20,441 nt of DNA, from NCBI GenBank assembly GCA_003230195.1, contig QIHH01000009.1, forward strand, positions 1 to 20,441. Reading direction: 5' to 3'. Positions 1-7,164 of the stretch are shown one piece after another. Positions within the stretch are counted from its first letter, which is position 1, and each line of letters starts with the position of its first letter. Source of the DNA: Gammaproteobacteria bacterium (GTDB taxonomy: Bacteria; Pseudomonadota; Gammaproteobacteria; SZUA-140). Made by a program: the position numbers and the translations under genes. The notes under the pieces are model-generated. The model had not been told where the DNA came from, made no database searches, and saw only the letters and a list, made by a program, of their open reading frames with translations.

Positions 1-239
1 AAGCGATTGTTGGTTTCAAATATTTAAAGGGCATGCACATCAACGACTCAAAGCCCAAACTTGGCTCGCGGGTTGATCGTCATCATAGTCTGGGCAAAGG
101 AGAACTAGGGCTAGATCCCTTTAACTTCATCATCAATGACGAACGCATCAAAGATATCCCGCTGGTGCTGGAGACGATTGAACCAGCGATTTGGCCCGAA
201 GAAATTCAGATGTTGTATGGGATGATGGATAAGGCTTAA
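1..239 (+). CDS. nfo: Endonuclease IV (AP endonuclease), 3' end only
   Basis: Only the last 78 codons are present; the reading frame enters at base 3 and ends with TAA at 237-239. Endonuclease IV is a three-zinc TIM-barrel enzyme that cleaves DNA 5' of abasic sites in base excision repair. The visible part carries the family C-terminal signature: HINDSK, then GSRVDRHHSLGKGELG with the metal-binding Asp and His residues, then PLVLETIEP, in which the Glu is the last metal ligand. This closely follows the E. coli Nfo C-terminus (HLNDAK, GSRVDRHHSLGEG, PLILETI). It is the only + strand gene here and is convergent with mgtE. A hairpin terminator follows it directly. The identification is firm; the N-terminal part lies outside the window. 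Confidence 0.95.
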   Translation, partial: AIVGFKYLKGMHINDSKPKLGSRVDRHHSLGKGELGLDPFNFIINDERIKDIPLVLETIEPAIWPEEIQMLYGMMDKA

Positions 240-254
240 TTGCTAATCCTTATC

Positions 255-293
255 ATGCGCCGTACTTAACAAAAGTGCGGCGCATCATTTTTA
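255..293 (+). terminator. Rho-independent terminator after nfo
   Basis: The arms 255-267 (ATGCGCCGTACTT) and 273-285 form a 13-bp stem with one U-G pair and a 5-nt AACAA loop. The run CATTTTTA follows. It lies 15 bp after the nfo stop codon, which is the classic layout. On the other strand the hairpin lacks a good U-tract, but before the adjacent insertion it would have been the first structure met after mgtE. Confidence 0.85.
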
Positions 294-295
294 CA

Positions 296-311
296 GAGAC
301 CTTTGCACGAG
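296..311 (+). repeat. Left terminal inverted repeat of the MITE
   Basis: Sixteen bases, GAGACCTTTGCACGAG, are perfectly complementary to 426-441. The adjacent outer bases 291-295 (TTACA) repeat at 442-446. Confidence 0.85.
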
Positions 312-425
312 TCTATTTTCCGCTCCAGCTGCGTTATAAATGATCTCAAAACAGTCATTTACTGCGTGTAAACTCCATTTTTTCGGTCATCGGTCATTGT
401 TGCCTTACTGGAACGAAAATGAGTT

Positions 426-441
426 CTCGTGCAAAGGTCTC
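426..441 (-). repeat. Right terminal inverted repeat of the MITE
   Basis: This is the exact inverse of 296-311. The next three bases, 442-444, are the complement of the mgtE stop codon, so the insertion abuts the end of that gene without truncating it. Confidence 0.85.
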
Positions 442-1800
442 TTACAGTAACACCACTGACGCCAATCCAAGAAAGACAAAAAACCCGACCACATCCGTAA
501 CAGTGGTCAGCATCACACCACCACCCAATGCCGGATCAGCCCCCATCTTCTTGAGAAACAGTGGAATGCAGGCTCCCGCGATTGAGGCGACCAGCAAATT
601 AACCATGATCGCAACACCAATGATCCAGCCAATTTGATAATTGCCAAACCACAGAATGGCCACAGCAGCCACCACCAGCGCCCACAACACGCCATTCAAT
701 AGCCCAATGGTGATCTCTTTCATTAGCAGCTTGCGTGCATTGGCACGCCCAATCTGCCCCAGTGCGATACCGCGAATCACTAACGTCAGAGTCTGGCTAC
801 CAGCGATCCCCCCCATGCTGGCAACGATCGGCATCAACACGGCCAGCGCCACCACCTGTTCAATCGTGGCATCAAAGATTCCTATCACCCATGAGGCGAG
901 CAGCGCTGTTGCAAGGTTGAGTCCCAACCACACACCGCGTTGGCGCGCACTGACCGTGGCGGGGGCAAACATATCACTCTCTTCATCGAGACCGGCCATG
1001 CTCATCATTGAGTGCTCGGCCTCATCACGGATCACATCAACCACGTCATCAATGGTGATACGGCCCAGCAGACGATGATTTTCATCGAGTACCGGTGCCG
1101 ATACCAGATCGCGATGTTCAAACAGCCCCGCCACTTCCGTTGCTGAGGTTTCTACCAGAATACTTTCGCCTTCAGAGAACATCACATCACGTACCATCTT
1201 TACCGGCAGCTGGGTTAAAAGCACCGTCAAAGGCAATTGACCAAGGTAGCGATCATTACGATCAACCACAAACAGGGTATCCGTTGTCTCCGGTATTTCG
1301 CCTCGCAGACGCAGGTAGCGTAACACCACATCAAGTGTCACATCTGGACGTACCGTAACGGCATCGATATTCATCAGGCCGCCTGCGGTATCTTCAGGGT
1401 AGGACATCACCGACTGCAGGCGATAGCGATTCTGCTCATCCATCGCCTGTAGTACTTCATCGATCACTGCAGAAGGTAGATCCAACAAAATATCAGCGAG
1501 GTCATCCGTCTCCAGCCCTTCGGCAGCAGCCACCAACTCATCCGTCGCCATCTCACCAATCAGTGATGCGCGAAGATCATCATTAACGTGTGTTAATACT
1601 TCACCACTGACATCAACATCAAGCAGGCCCCATAACAGCGAACGCTCATGATGAGGCAAGGATTCCAGTAGATGAGCAACTTCAGCAGGATGAAGCTTGT
1701 TAAGCATGCCACGCACATTGGCCAATGTATCGAACTCCAGTGCACGACTAAAGACCTCTAGCCGTTGCTGACGTTTCTCTTGTTCATGTGTGTTTGGCAT
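442..1800 (-). CDS. mgtE: Magnesium transporter MgtE
   Basis: This 452-residue protein has the full MgtE layout. A helical N domain (about 15-140) ends in PEDTAGGLM. Two CBS domains follow (about 140-265; GQLPL and GRITIDDVVDVI are typical). The C-terminal membrane domain has about five helices (288-452) and the conserved MGGIAGSQTLTLVIRGIALG segment and TTVTDVVGFF near the end, whose Asp lines the ion path in the Thermus protein. MgtE is an inner-membrane Mg2+ channel gated by Mg2+ binding to its cytosolic domains. The ATG at 1800 has a strong GAAAGGAG upstream. It lies 133 bp downstream of ptsI, as in several gammaproteobacterial and Xanthomonas-like clusters. That gap is AT-rich with no convincing terminator, so read-through from the PTS operon is possible. 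The TAA stop touches the MITE border. Confidence 0.95.
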   Translation of the reverse strand: MPNTHEQEKRQQRLEVFSRALEFDTLANVRGMLNKLHPAEVAHLLESLPHHERSLLWGLLDVDVSGEVLTHVNDDLRASLIGEMATDELVAAAEGLETDDLADILLDLPSAVIDEVLQAMDEQNRYRLQSVMSYPEDTAGGLMNIDAVTVRPDVTLDVVLRYLRLRGEIPETTDTLFVVDRNDRYLGQLPLTVLLTQLPVKMVRDVMFSEGESILVETSATEVAGLFEHRDLVSAPVLDENHRLLGRITIDDVVDVIRDEAEHSMMSMAGLDEESDMFAPATVSARQRGVWLGLNLATALLASWVIGIFDATIEQVVALAVLMPIVASMGGIAGSQTLTLVIRGIALGQIGRANARKLLMKEITIGLLNGVLWALVVAAVAILWFGNYQIGWIIGVAIMVNLLVASIAGACIPLFLKKMGADPALGGGVMLTTVTDVVGFFVFLGLASVVLL

Positions 1801-1933
1801 TCCCCTACTCCTTTCACTTGCTACTTAAAACAGTGTAAGGAAATGTAGTGTGAAATGGAAAATTTTTTATTGCTTTAAAATCAATAACGCCATTTTTAGC
1901 ACTATAAACACAGGCATTCTGAACTGCGCATAG

Positions 1934-3673
1934 TCAAGCTTTACCAAGCGCACCAACGGCAGCCATGATCTCATCCGGACTATCAAGATCCAGTAAGGTG
2001 CTCACTTGCCGGGATAATAGCGACACATCACTATCATTAATAATACCTTTCACTTCTAGTAACATCGAAGCAGACATACTGAACTCCCGTAACCCCATGC
2101 CTAGTAGCAAAACGGTATATGCTGGATCTCCCGCCATTTCACCGCACATTGAAACCGGCGTATTATGCTTCTCACCGGCGGCGATGGTCATCTGAATTAA
2201 ATGCAGTACAGCCGGGTGTAGTGGATCATAAAGATGGCCAACAGCGGCATCCATGCGATCAGTAGCAAGTGTATATTGAATTAAATCATTGGTACCGAGC
2301 GACAGAAAATCAAATTGTCTGGCAAAGGCACTCGCGGCAATAGCCGCTGCGGGCACCTCGATCATTGCACCAACCTTCATCGTCGCATCATATGGCTGTC
2401 CCTTTTCTTTCAGGACCGCTTTGCTCATTTTTATTAGACGATACAGTTGCTGTACTTCACTCATATTCGACAGCATCGGTATCATCATGCGTAGTTCACC
2501 CAATACCGAGGCCCTCAGGATAGCGCGTAATTGTGGTAAAAATAGCTGGGGTTCTTTAAGAGAGAGACGTATCGCACGCAGACCAAGTGCTGGATTCGAG
2601 CCATAATAATCATTCAATGGATTAACATTGATCTGCTTATCCGCACCGATATCAAGGGTGCGGATGGTGACAGGTCGCCCTTTAAAGGCACGCATTAATT
2701 TTGCATAGACCTGATACTGCTCCTCTTCATCGGGTAACACGACTCGGTTCATAAAAAGCATTTCTGTGCGAAATAAGCCAACCCCATCCGCATCCATTTC
2801 TTTATTGAACTCGATCTCTTCTACCAATTCAAGGTTCATCATCAAGTGAATACCACAACCATCTTGTGTAACCGCAGGTAATCCTTTGATCATTTTTAGC
2901 GCAACAGCGCGTGACTTGTCATGCTGAATACAGCGCTGGTAAAAACCCAATGCGCGCTCATCAGGTGAGGCAATCGCCGCACCATATCGACTATCCACCA
3001 CTAACTGTTCATGCTGGAGTACGTAACGGCAGGCATTGCGCACAGCAACCACAGCTGGTACACCTAGGCTTCGCGCTAGTATAGCCGTATGCGAATTGGG
3101 CGCACCATCTTCAGTAATAAAGCCCGCCACGCCACGTTGATACATTAATAACATATCCGCTGGGGAGAGTTCATCAACTACAACGACACACCCCCTGGCC
3201 CGCTGAAAAACGATATCATCCGCCTGTTCTTGATGGCTTAATAAAATCCTTTGAATACGCTTTACCACATGATCAACATCATCGCGCCGCGTTTTCAAAT
3301 AAGGATCATCCATCACATCAAAGACAGTCACCAACGCATCACGTTGTAACTTCAATGCCCATTCAGCGTTACATTGCTGACGACGGATCAAGTTGATGGG
3401 TGCTCGACATAACGCTGCATCTTCAATCATTAGTAGATGAGTATCAATAAAAGCACTAATTTCTGGCGAGGTGTCAACAGGGATTTGTTGACGCACTTGA
3501 CTAAGCTGTTGTTGTGCTTTTTTGATGGCAGATTCAAAACGCGCAACTTCGTCATCTATTAATTCGCGAGGGATCGCGTACTCAAGCACCTCAAGTTCAC
3601 CACGACGAATCACCAGACACGGCCCAATCGCGACCCCTCTTGAAACCCCTGCACCATTGAGCATTAACGCCAT
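1934..3673 (-). CDS. ptsI: PTS enzyme I (phosphoenolpyruvate-protein phosphotransferase)
   Basis: At 579 residues this is a standard-length EI. It starts the PTS chain by taking phosphate from PEP and passing it to HPr. The N-terminal part holds the HPr-binding helical region and the phospho-histidine motif GAPNSHTAILARSLG with His195. The C-terminal barrel has GLFRTEMLF, DFLSLGTNDLIQYTLATDR and the catalytic Cys510 in VSMCGEMAGDP. No N-terminal GAF domain is present, so this is the PtsI type and not the nitrogen-PTS PtsP type. An AGGAG lies 9 nt before the ATG. ptsH is 86 bp upstream, a longer gap than others in this cluster and without an evident gene. The protein is cytosolic. Because no EIIB/EIIC sugar permease is encoded here, its output is probably regulatory (inference). 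Confidence 0.95.
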   Translation of the reverse strand: MALMLNGAGVSRGVAIGPCLVIRRGELEVLEYAIPRELIDDEVARFESAIKKAQQQLSQVRQQIPVDTSPEISAFIDTHLLMIEDAALCRAPINLIRRQQCNAEWALKLQRDALVTVFDVMDDPYLKTRRDDVDHVVKRIQRILLSHQEQADDIVFQRARGCVVVVDELSPADMLLMYQRGVAGFITEDGAPNSHTAILARSLGVPAVVAVRNACRYVLQHEQLVVDSRYGAAIASPDERALGFYQRCIQHDKSRAVALKMIKGLPAVTQDGCGIHLMMNLELVEEIEFNKEMDADGVGLFRTEMLFMNRVVLPDEEEQYQVYAKLMRAFKGRPVTIRTLDIGADKQINVNPLNDYYGSNPALGLRAIRLSLKEPQLFLPQLRAILRASVLGELRMMIPMLSNMSEVQQLYRLIKMSKAVLKEKGQPYDATMKVGAMIEVPAAAIAASAFARQFDFLSLGTNDLIQYTLATDRMDAAVGHLYDPLHPAVLHLIQMTIAAGEKHNTPVSMCGEMAGDPAYTVLLLGMGLREFSMSASMLLEVKGIINDSDVSLLSRQVSTLLDLDSPDEIMAAVGALGKA

Positions 3674-3759
3674 AAAAAAGAGACTCCTGATTTATTCGGT
3701 GGTCACCATTTTTCTAGTTGCAGCTCACTACCCAGCACCCAGGAAGCAGTCCTGACTCG

Positions 3760-4029
3760 CTATTCATCTTCACCGAAACGCTGCGCCACTAATTGCTGTA
3801 GCTGTTCAATCGCCGGTGTCTCATCACTACCATCAGCCGTGACTTCAATCTGCATTCCTTTGCCCGCCGCTAGCATCATCACCCCCATAATGCTTTTTCC
3901 ATTCACACAACGGCTACCACGCGTGACCTTTATGTCACTGTCAAAACTAGCAGCCAGTGTCACAAACCTAGCAGCTGCCCTCGCATGCAAACCCAGTTTA
4001 TTAACAATGCTAATCTCCACGCTAATCAT
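3760..4029 (-). CDS. ptsH: HPr phosphocarrier protein
   Basis: This 89-residue HPr has the EI-dependent site NKLGLHARAA with His15 and Arg17. It also has the regulatory serine site NGKSIMGVMML with Ser46. The serine context matches what HPr kinase/phosphorylase recognises, and hprK is encoded four genes upstream in the same cluster, so both phosphorylation modes are likely used. HPr passes phosphate from EI to EIIA proteins in the cytosol. The gene starts 5 bp after the EIIA(Man) gene and ends in TAG. An 86-bp spacer separates it from ptsI. It could be called npr by position, but it functions with a PtsI-type EI. Confidence 0.93.
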   Translation of the reverse strand: MISVEISIVNKLGLHARAAARFVTLAASFDSDIKVTRGSRCVNGKSIMGVMMLAAGKGMQIEVTADGSDETPAIEQLQQLVAQRFGEDE

Positions 4030-4034
4030 GGACG

Positions 4035-4436
4035 TTATAGCTCTTCACGTCGACAACGAAAAACACCATCACGGCCGCCACCCAACGCCTTCTCCAACAA
4101 CTGCTCGATGCTTAAATCAGGGTAGTTAAGAACACGAATCAGCATCGGTAGATTGACCCCAGACACCACCATCAAATGCATACTGTCATCCTGAAATTTC
4201 ATTGCAATATTACTGGGGGTTGCACCATAGATATCCGTTAGTAACAACACACCATCTTTTTGATTTAACGTGGATATGGCTGCATCAACCTCTTGAACCA
4301 CTTCATCAGGATCACTTCCATTTGAAACAGAGATCACAGCAACTTGCAATACCGAACTACCAAGCATGCCGTATGCCGAGTCAAGCAGTGCCTGGCCAAC
4401 CTCGCCATGAGTCACAATCAGCAGGCCAACGCTCAT
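4035..4436 (-). CDS. PTS EIIA of the mannose (Man) family, stand-alone
   Basis: This 133-residue single-domain protein begins MSVGLLIVTHGEVGQALL, in which His10 is the phosphorylated residue of the EIIA-Man fold. GVLLLTDIYGATPSN carries Asp68, the second conserved active-site residue. The length equals one EIIA-Man domain; no EIIB is fused, in contrast to E. coli ManX. It receives phosphate from HPr. With no EIIB, EIIC or EIID nearby, it more likely signals through its phosphorylation state than feeds a transporter. The start overlaps the rapZ stop by four bases (ATGA, 4433-4436), implying translational coupling. Similar lone EIIA-Man genes occur in this position in other proteobacteria with hprK. 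Confidence 0.92.
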   Translation of the reverse strand: MSVGLLIVTHGEVGQALLDSAYGMLGSSVLQVAVISVSNGSDPDEVVQEVDAAISTLNQKDGVLLLTDIYGATPSNIAMKFQDDSMHLMVVSGVNLPMLIRVLNYPDLSIEQLLEKALGGGRDGVFRCRREEL

Positions 4437-5293
4437 ATAATCTCACGATGGCGAATCAATACACGCTCACGTTGCTGTTTAAAATAAGCCCCAAGTGTCT
4501 CGGTCATATAAACAGAGCGATGTTGGCCGCCCGTACAACCGATCGCCACCGTCAAATAACTACGATTATCCGCCTCAAAGTTAGGTACCCAGCGCTCAAT
4601 AAACGCGGTGATATCAACCTGCATCTCTTTCACAATCGCCTGCTGTTCTAGGAATTTGATAACATCATCATCACGCCCGGTTTGCAGGCGTAAAGCCGGA
4701 TCCCAATGGGGATTCGGCAAACAACGTACATCAAAAACAAAATCTGCATCAATCGGGTGACCATGTTTAAAACCAAATGAGAGAAACTGTAGTGACAACA
4801 CCGAACTCGCATCTCGGCCCACGCGATCTCGAATTTGGTCACGCAATTGATGTACATTGGTCTGACTCGTATCGATATGGAGATCGGAGCAATCCGCAAT
4901 TGGGTTCAACAGGTTCCGCTCCGCGGCAATTGCCTCAAGCAAAGGAACATCATCATTTGTCAGTGGATGTTTACGTCGCGTTTCACTAAAACGCTTAATC
5001 AGGGCGTTATCATTTGCAACGATAAAAATCACCTCGCAATTAATCCCTTGCTCTTTAATTTCATCAAGGATCGGGCGAAAATCCTGCAGATCATCAATCA
5101 TATTACGCGCATCAATCCCCACCGCAATATCATTAACCTGACGTTTACCAGACATCACCTTCATTTGCGCAACAAAGCCAGGCAACAAAGCAATGGGCAA
5201 GTTATCAACACAGTAATAACCGAGATCTTCTAATGCCTGTAGTGCAATACTTTTTCCGGCACCGGACAATCCACTTAGCACCAACAACCTCAT
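4433..5293 (-). CDS. rapZ: RNase adapter protein RapZ (YvcJ family)
   Basis: This 286-residue protein has the Walker A motif GLSGAGKS (8-15) and GYYCVDNLP right after it. The C-terminal domain carries LSFGFKHGHP (171-180), DVRCLPNPHW and GCTGGQHRSVYM (252-263). In E. coli, RapZ binds the small RNA GlmZ and directs RNase E to it, tuning GlmS synthesis according to glucosamine-6-phosphate. YvcJ homologues bind ATP and GTP. The C-terminal part here ends RVLIRHREII, without a long basic tail. The gene overlaps hprK by four bases (ATGA, 5290-5293) and the downstream EIIA gene likewise. I cannot tell whether GlmZ exists in this organism. Confidence 0.95.
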   Translation of the reverse strand: MRLLVLSGLSGAGKSIALQALEDLGYYCVDNLPIALLPGFVAQMKVMSGKRQVNDIAVGIDARNMIDDLQDFRPILDEIKEQGINCEVIFIVANDNALIKRFSETRRKHPLTNDDVPLLEAIAAERNLLNPIADCSDLHIDTSQTNVHQLRDQIRDRVGRDASSVLSLQFLSFGFKHGHPIDADFVFDVRCLPNPHWDPALRLQTGRDDDVIKFLEQQAIVKEMQVDITAFIERWVPNFEADNRSYLTVAIGCTGGQHRSVYMTETLGAYFKQQRERVLIRHREII

Positions 5294-6252
5294 AACTCAC
5301 CCCTGCTTAACAAATGATTTTGTCGCTCAATAAAATCCTGTGCCCCATCATACCCCCCCAAGCGAAGAATATGATTGCGCACTGCCGCCTCTATCAGTAA
5401 CGCAAGATCACGTCCCGGTGCAACGGGCAAGGTCACACAGGGTATGCCAACCTCCAGCACCATTTCATCCTGCTGACTGCCCGCTAACCGATCAATATTA
5501 CGTACATATTCATCCTCAATCGGTTTGAGATGAATAATCAGGCGCAGGTTTTTATCTTTTTTGATCGCACTATCACCGTACATCGCACGAACATTCAGCA
5601 CACCGAGGCCTCGCACCTCAAGAAAACCTTGCAAAGGTTCAGGGCATGTTCCTCTGATGATGTCCGGTGCAACCCGCGAGAACTCAGGCACATCATCAGC
5701 AATCAAACGATGCCCACGCGTTAATAACTCAAGCGCCAGTTCGCTCTTCCCCACACCACTCTCTCCAGTCAACAAGACACCTAGGCCTCTAACCTCCATA
5801 AACACACCATGTAGCGTTTTTGTTTCGGCCAGTATTCCGGTCAAATAATAGCTGAGATGATCAATTAACTTATCGCTTTTAAGGCGCGATGACAGCAGTA
5901 CAACCGTAGCCTGCTCCGCACGCTGTTCCAGGTCAAGCGTTGCCACAGCACTATCGGCCACCACCACAAAAGCAGGCTTTTCTTCAAATAATTTTGTAAG
6001 CGTATCGTGGTATGAGTTTTTACCCAGCGATTCAAGGTATTGAAATTCAGTTTTTCCGATCACTTGAATTCGATTTGGCTGAATTAGATTAAGATGCCCC
6101 ACCATTGGCATTTCAGCATAACCATGCTCGTCAACAACATCATTTGAGAATTGGATATCACGTATCCCACCGCGTCGACCAGCCACCCACTCTAATACCA
6201 GCTTTTCAGCGTGACTCTCAAACAGTTGATTGACAGTCAGCGATTTAGCCAT
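5290..6252 (-). CDS. hprK: HPr kinase/phosphorylase HprK
   Basis: I place the start at the ATG at 6252, giving 320 residues beginning MAKSLTVNQLFE, as in the family. The open frame runs on to an ATG at 6306, but that would add 18 atypical residues and overlap ptsN by 49 bp; the chosen start lies 5 bp after the ptsN stop. The N-terminal domain (1-130) is followed by the kinase core. This has LHGVFMEVRG, the Walker A motif GESGVGKS (163-170), HRLIADDVPEFSR and the HprK signature LEVRGLGVLNVRAMYG (211-226). The enzyme phosphorylates HPr on Ser46 using ATP or PPi and removes the phosphate by phosphorolysis. In proteobacteria it is thought to modulate flow through regulatory PTS chains. It overlaps rapZ by four bases. 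Confidence 0.95.
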   Translation of the reverse strand: MAKSLTVNQLFESHAEKLVLEWVAGRRGGIRDIQFSNDVVDEHGYAEMPMVGHLNLIQPNRIQVIGKTEFQYLESLGKNSYHDTLTKLFEEKPAFVVVADSAVATLDLEQRAEQATVVLLSSRLKSDKLIDHLSYYLTGILAETKTLHGVFMEVRGLGVLLTGESGVGKSELALELLTRGHRLIADDVPEFSRVAPDIIRGTCPEPLQGFLEVRGLGVLNVRAMYGDSAIKKDKNLRLIIHLKPIEDEYVRNIDRLAGSQQDEMVLEVGIPCVTLPVAPGRDLALLIEAAVRNHILRLGGYDGAQDFIERQNHLLSRGEL

Positions 6253-6257
6253 CGAAA

Positions 6258-6749
6258 CTATGCGCAGGGTTGCGCTTGCTGATCGGAAGAACAACTTGGT
6301 TGCCACTGCATCAACAACTGATACAGCGTTTCGTCATTCGTTGCCGCACGCAGTTGCATACAAAACTGTTCATCACCAAAAATCTCTGCCAACATCGATA
6401 GCAGCTCTAAATGTTCACTGGTTGCCTCTTTCGGTACTAGCAGTGCACAGATTAAATCTACAGGCTGGTTATCAACCGCATCGAAGTCCACACCATCCTG
6501 CAACTGCAAAAAAGCACAAACAGGCTTGCCAACTCCCTTAAGTCGACCATGAGGAATCGCCGCTCCATGCCCCAGCCCAGTACTTCCTAGGCGTTCACGG
6601 CCAACCAGCCCCTCAAATACTTCTAGCTGAGTCAGGCCGGAAGAAGCAAAAACGAGCAGATCACTGAGCTCTTCAAGTGCGCGTTTTTTACTACCAATTT
6701 TCCGCTGAGCAACAACGCTTTCAGGCAGAAAAAATCCTTCTATTTGCAT
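6258..6749 (-). CDS. ptsN: PTS IIA-like nitrogen-regulatory protein PtsN (EIIA-Ntr)
   Basis: This 163-residue EIIA-Ntr of the fructose/mannitol fold has the active-site segment GLGHGAAIPHGR with His67 as the phosphorylated residue (equivalent to His73 in E. coli). The following FLQLQDGVDFDAVDNQPVDL and LLVPKEATSEHL stretches are typical. EIIA-Ntr is the end acceptor of the nitrogen PTS. In other bacteria it affects potassium transport, sigma-54 physiology and stress responses through its phosphorylation state. The position two genes after rpoN and just before hprK is the standard one. The C-terminus ends in a short Gln/Ser-rich tail that is unlikely to be structured. The start is ATG with a GGAAAT upstream; the stop is TAG. 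Confidence 0.95.
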   Translation of the reverse strand: MQIEGFFLPESVVAQRKIGSKKRALEELSDLLVFASSGLTQLEVFEGLVGRERLGSTGLGHGAAIPHGRLKGVGKPVCAFLQLQDGVDFDAVDNQPVDLICALLVPKEATSEHLELLSMLAEIFGDEQFCMQLRAATNDETLYQLLMQWQPSCSSDQQAQPCA

Positions 6750-6790
6750 GTTTTATTATTTCCAGACACAAACTATTTCTGAAGCTGGCC

Positions 6791-7150
6791 CTAATTAGGA
6801 TCGATAGCATCTTGAACAGAGTCAAGTGCCTCTTCCTGAATCGGAAACCCTTTATTACGACCACGATGATCTTTACGTTTTTCTTTATGCTTAATCACTT
6901 GACGGTCAAGCTTATCGGCCAGTGCATCAATCGCCGCGTACATATTTTCATTTTCAGCATCCGCAAACAGATCAGCGCCACTTACATGGACCTTAGCTTC
7001 CGCCTTCTGCACCATTTTCTCAACCGCCAACACAACATGAACATTACCCACACCATCAAAATGACGTGCCAGCTTATCCAGCTTTTCGTTCACATAGTTG
7101 CGTAATGCCGGGGTGATATCAATATGGTGACCTGTCAGATTTATTTGCAT
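6791..7150 (-). CDS. hpf: Ribosome hibernation promoting factor (short HPF)
   Basis: This 119-residue protein opens MQINLTGHHIDITPALRNYV, followed by KLDKLARHFD and AAIDALADKLDRQVIKHKEK, which is the S30AE/YfiA-type beta-alpha fold. It binds the small subunit decoding region in stationary phase and promotes inactive ribosome dimers. It is longer than the 95-residue E. coli protein by a charged tail (RKDHRGRNKG and onward) but lacks the dimerisation domain of long HPF. The gene lies 14 bp after rpoN, with a GAGGT ribosome binding site formed within that gap. This is the conserved rpoN-hpf pairing. Confidence 0.95.
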   Translation of the reverse strand: MQINLTGHHIDITPALRNYVNEKLDKLARHFDGVGNVHVVLAVEKMVQKAEAKVHVSGADLFADAENENMYAAIDALADKLDRQVIKHKEKRKDHRGRNKGFPIQEEALDSVQDAIDPN

Positions 7151-7164
7151 TTTAATACCTCATG

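Larger units (their letters stand above)
296..441. mobile_element. 146-bp MITE-like non-autonomous insertion
   Basis: The ends are a perfect 16-bp inverted repeat, GAGACCTTTGCACGAG (296-311) and its complement (426-441). The pairing continues imperfectly to about 34 bp (296-328 against 408-441). The same five bases, TTACA, flank both sides (291-295 and 442-446), as expected of a target-site duplication. There is no room for a transposase and no credible ORF. The interior is AT-rich and contains a 7-bp tandem TCGGTCA TCGGTCA (383-396). Ends starting GAGACCTTTGCA resemble ones I associate with IS5-type elements, but that assignment is from memory and uncertain. It probably moves, or once moved, with a transposase encoded elsewhere. 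Confidence 0.8.

Noticed and set aside
641..1078. 145-residue open frame on the + strand opposite mgtE
   Set aside because: It lies wholly antisense to a well-recognised gene, has low-complexity Ser/Thr/Ala/Ile content and no ribosome binding site. It is a shadow of mgtE codon use.
1867..1887. TTATTG/CAATAA hairpin between ptsI and mgtE as a terminator
   Set aside because: The stem is six weak A/T-rich pairs and the following bases on the - strand are A-rich before any T run, so intrinsic termination is unlikely.
4202..4651. 149-residue open frame on the + strand opposite EIIA(Man) and rapZ
   Set aside because: It spans two overlapping real genes in antisense, is rich in His, Gln and Leu, and has no family signature.
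5625..5639. AACCTTGCAAAGGTT palindrome resembling the MITE end
   Set aside because: It lies inside the conserved hprK signature coding region (LQGFLEV), shares only about eight bases with the MITE ends and has no flanking duplication.
6253..6306. Longer hprK start at ATG 6306
   Set aside because: It would overlap ptsN by 49 bp and add 18 residues unlike the family N-terminus; the ATG at 6252 fits spacing and homology.
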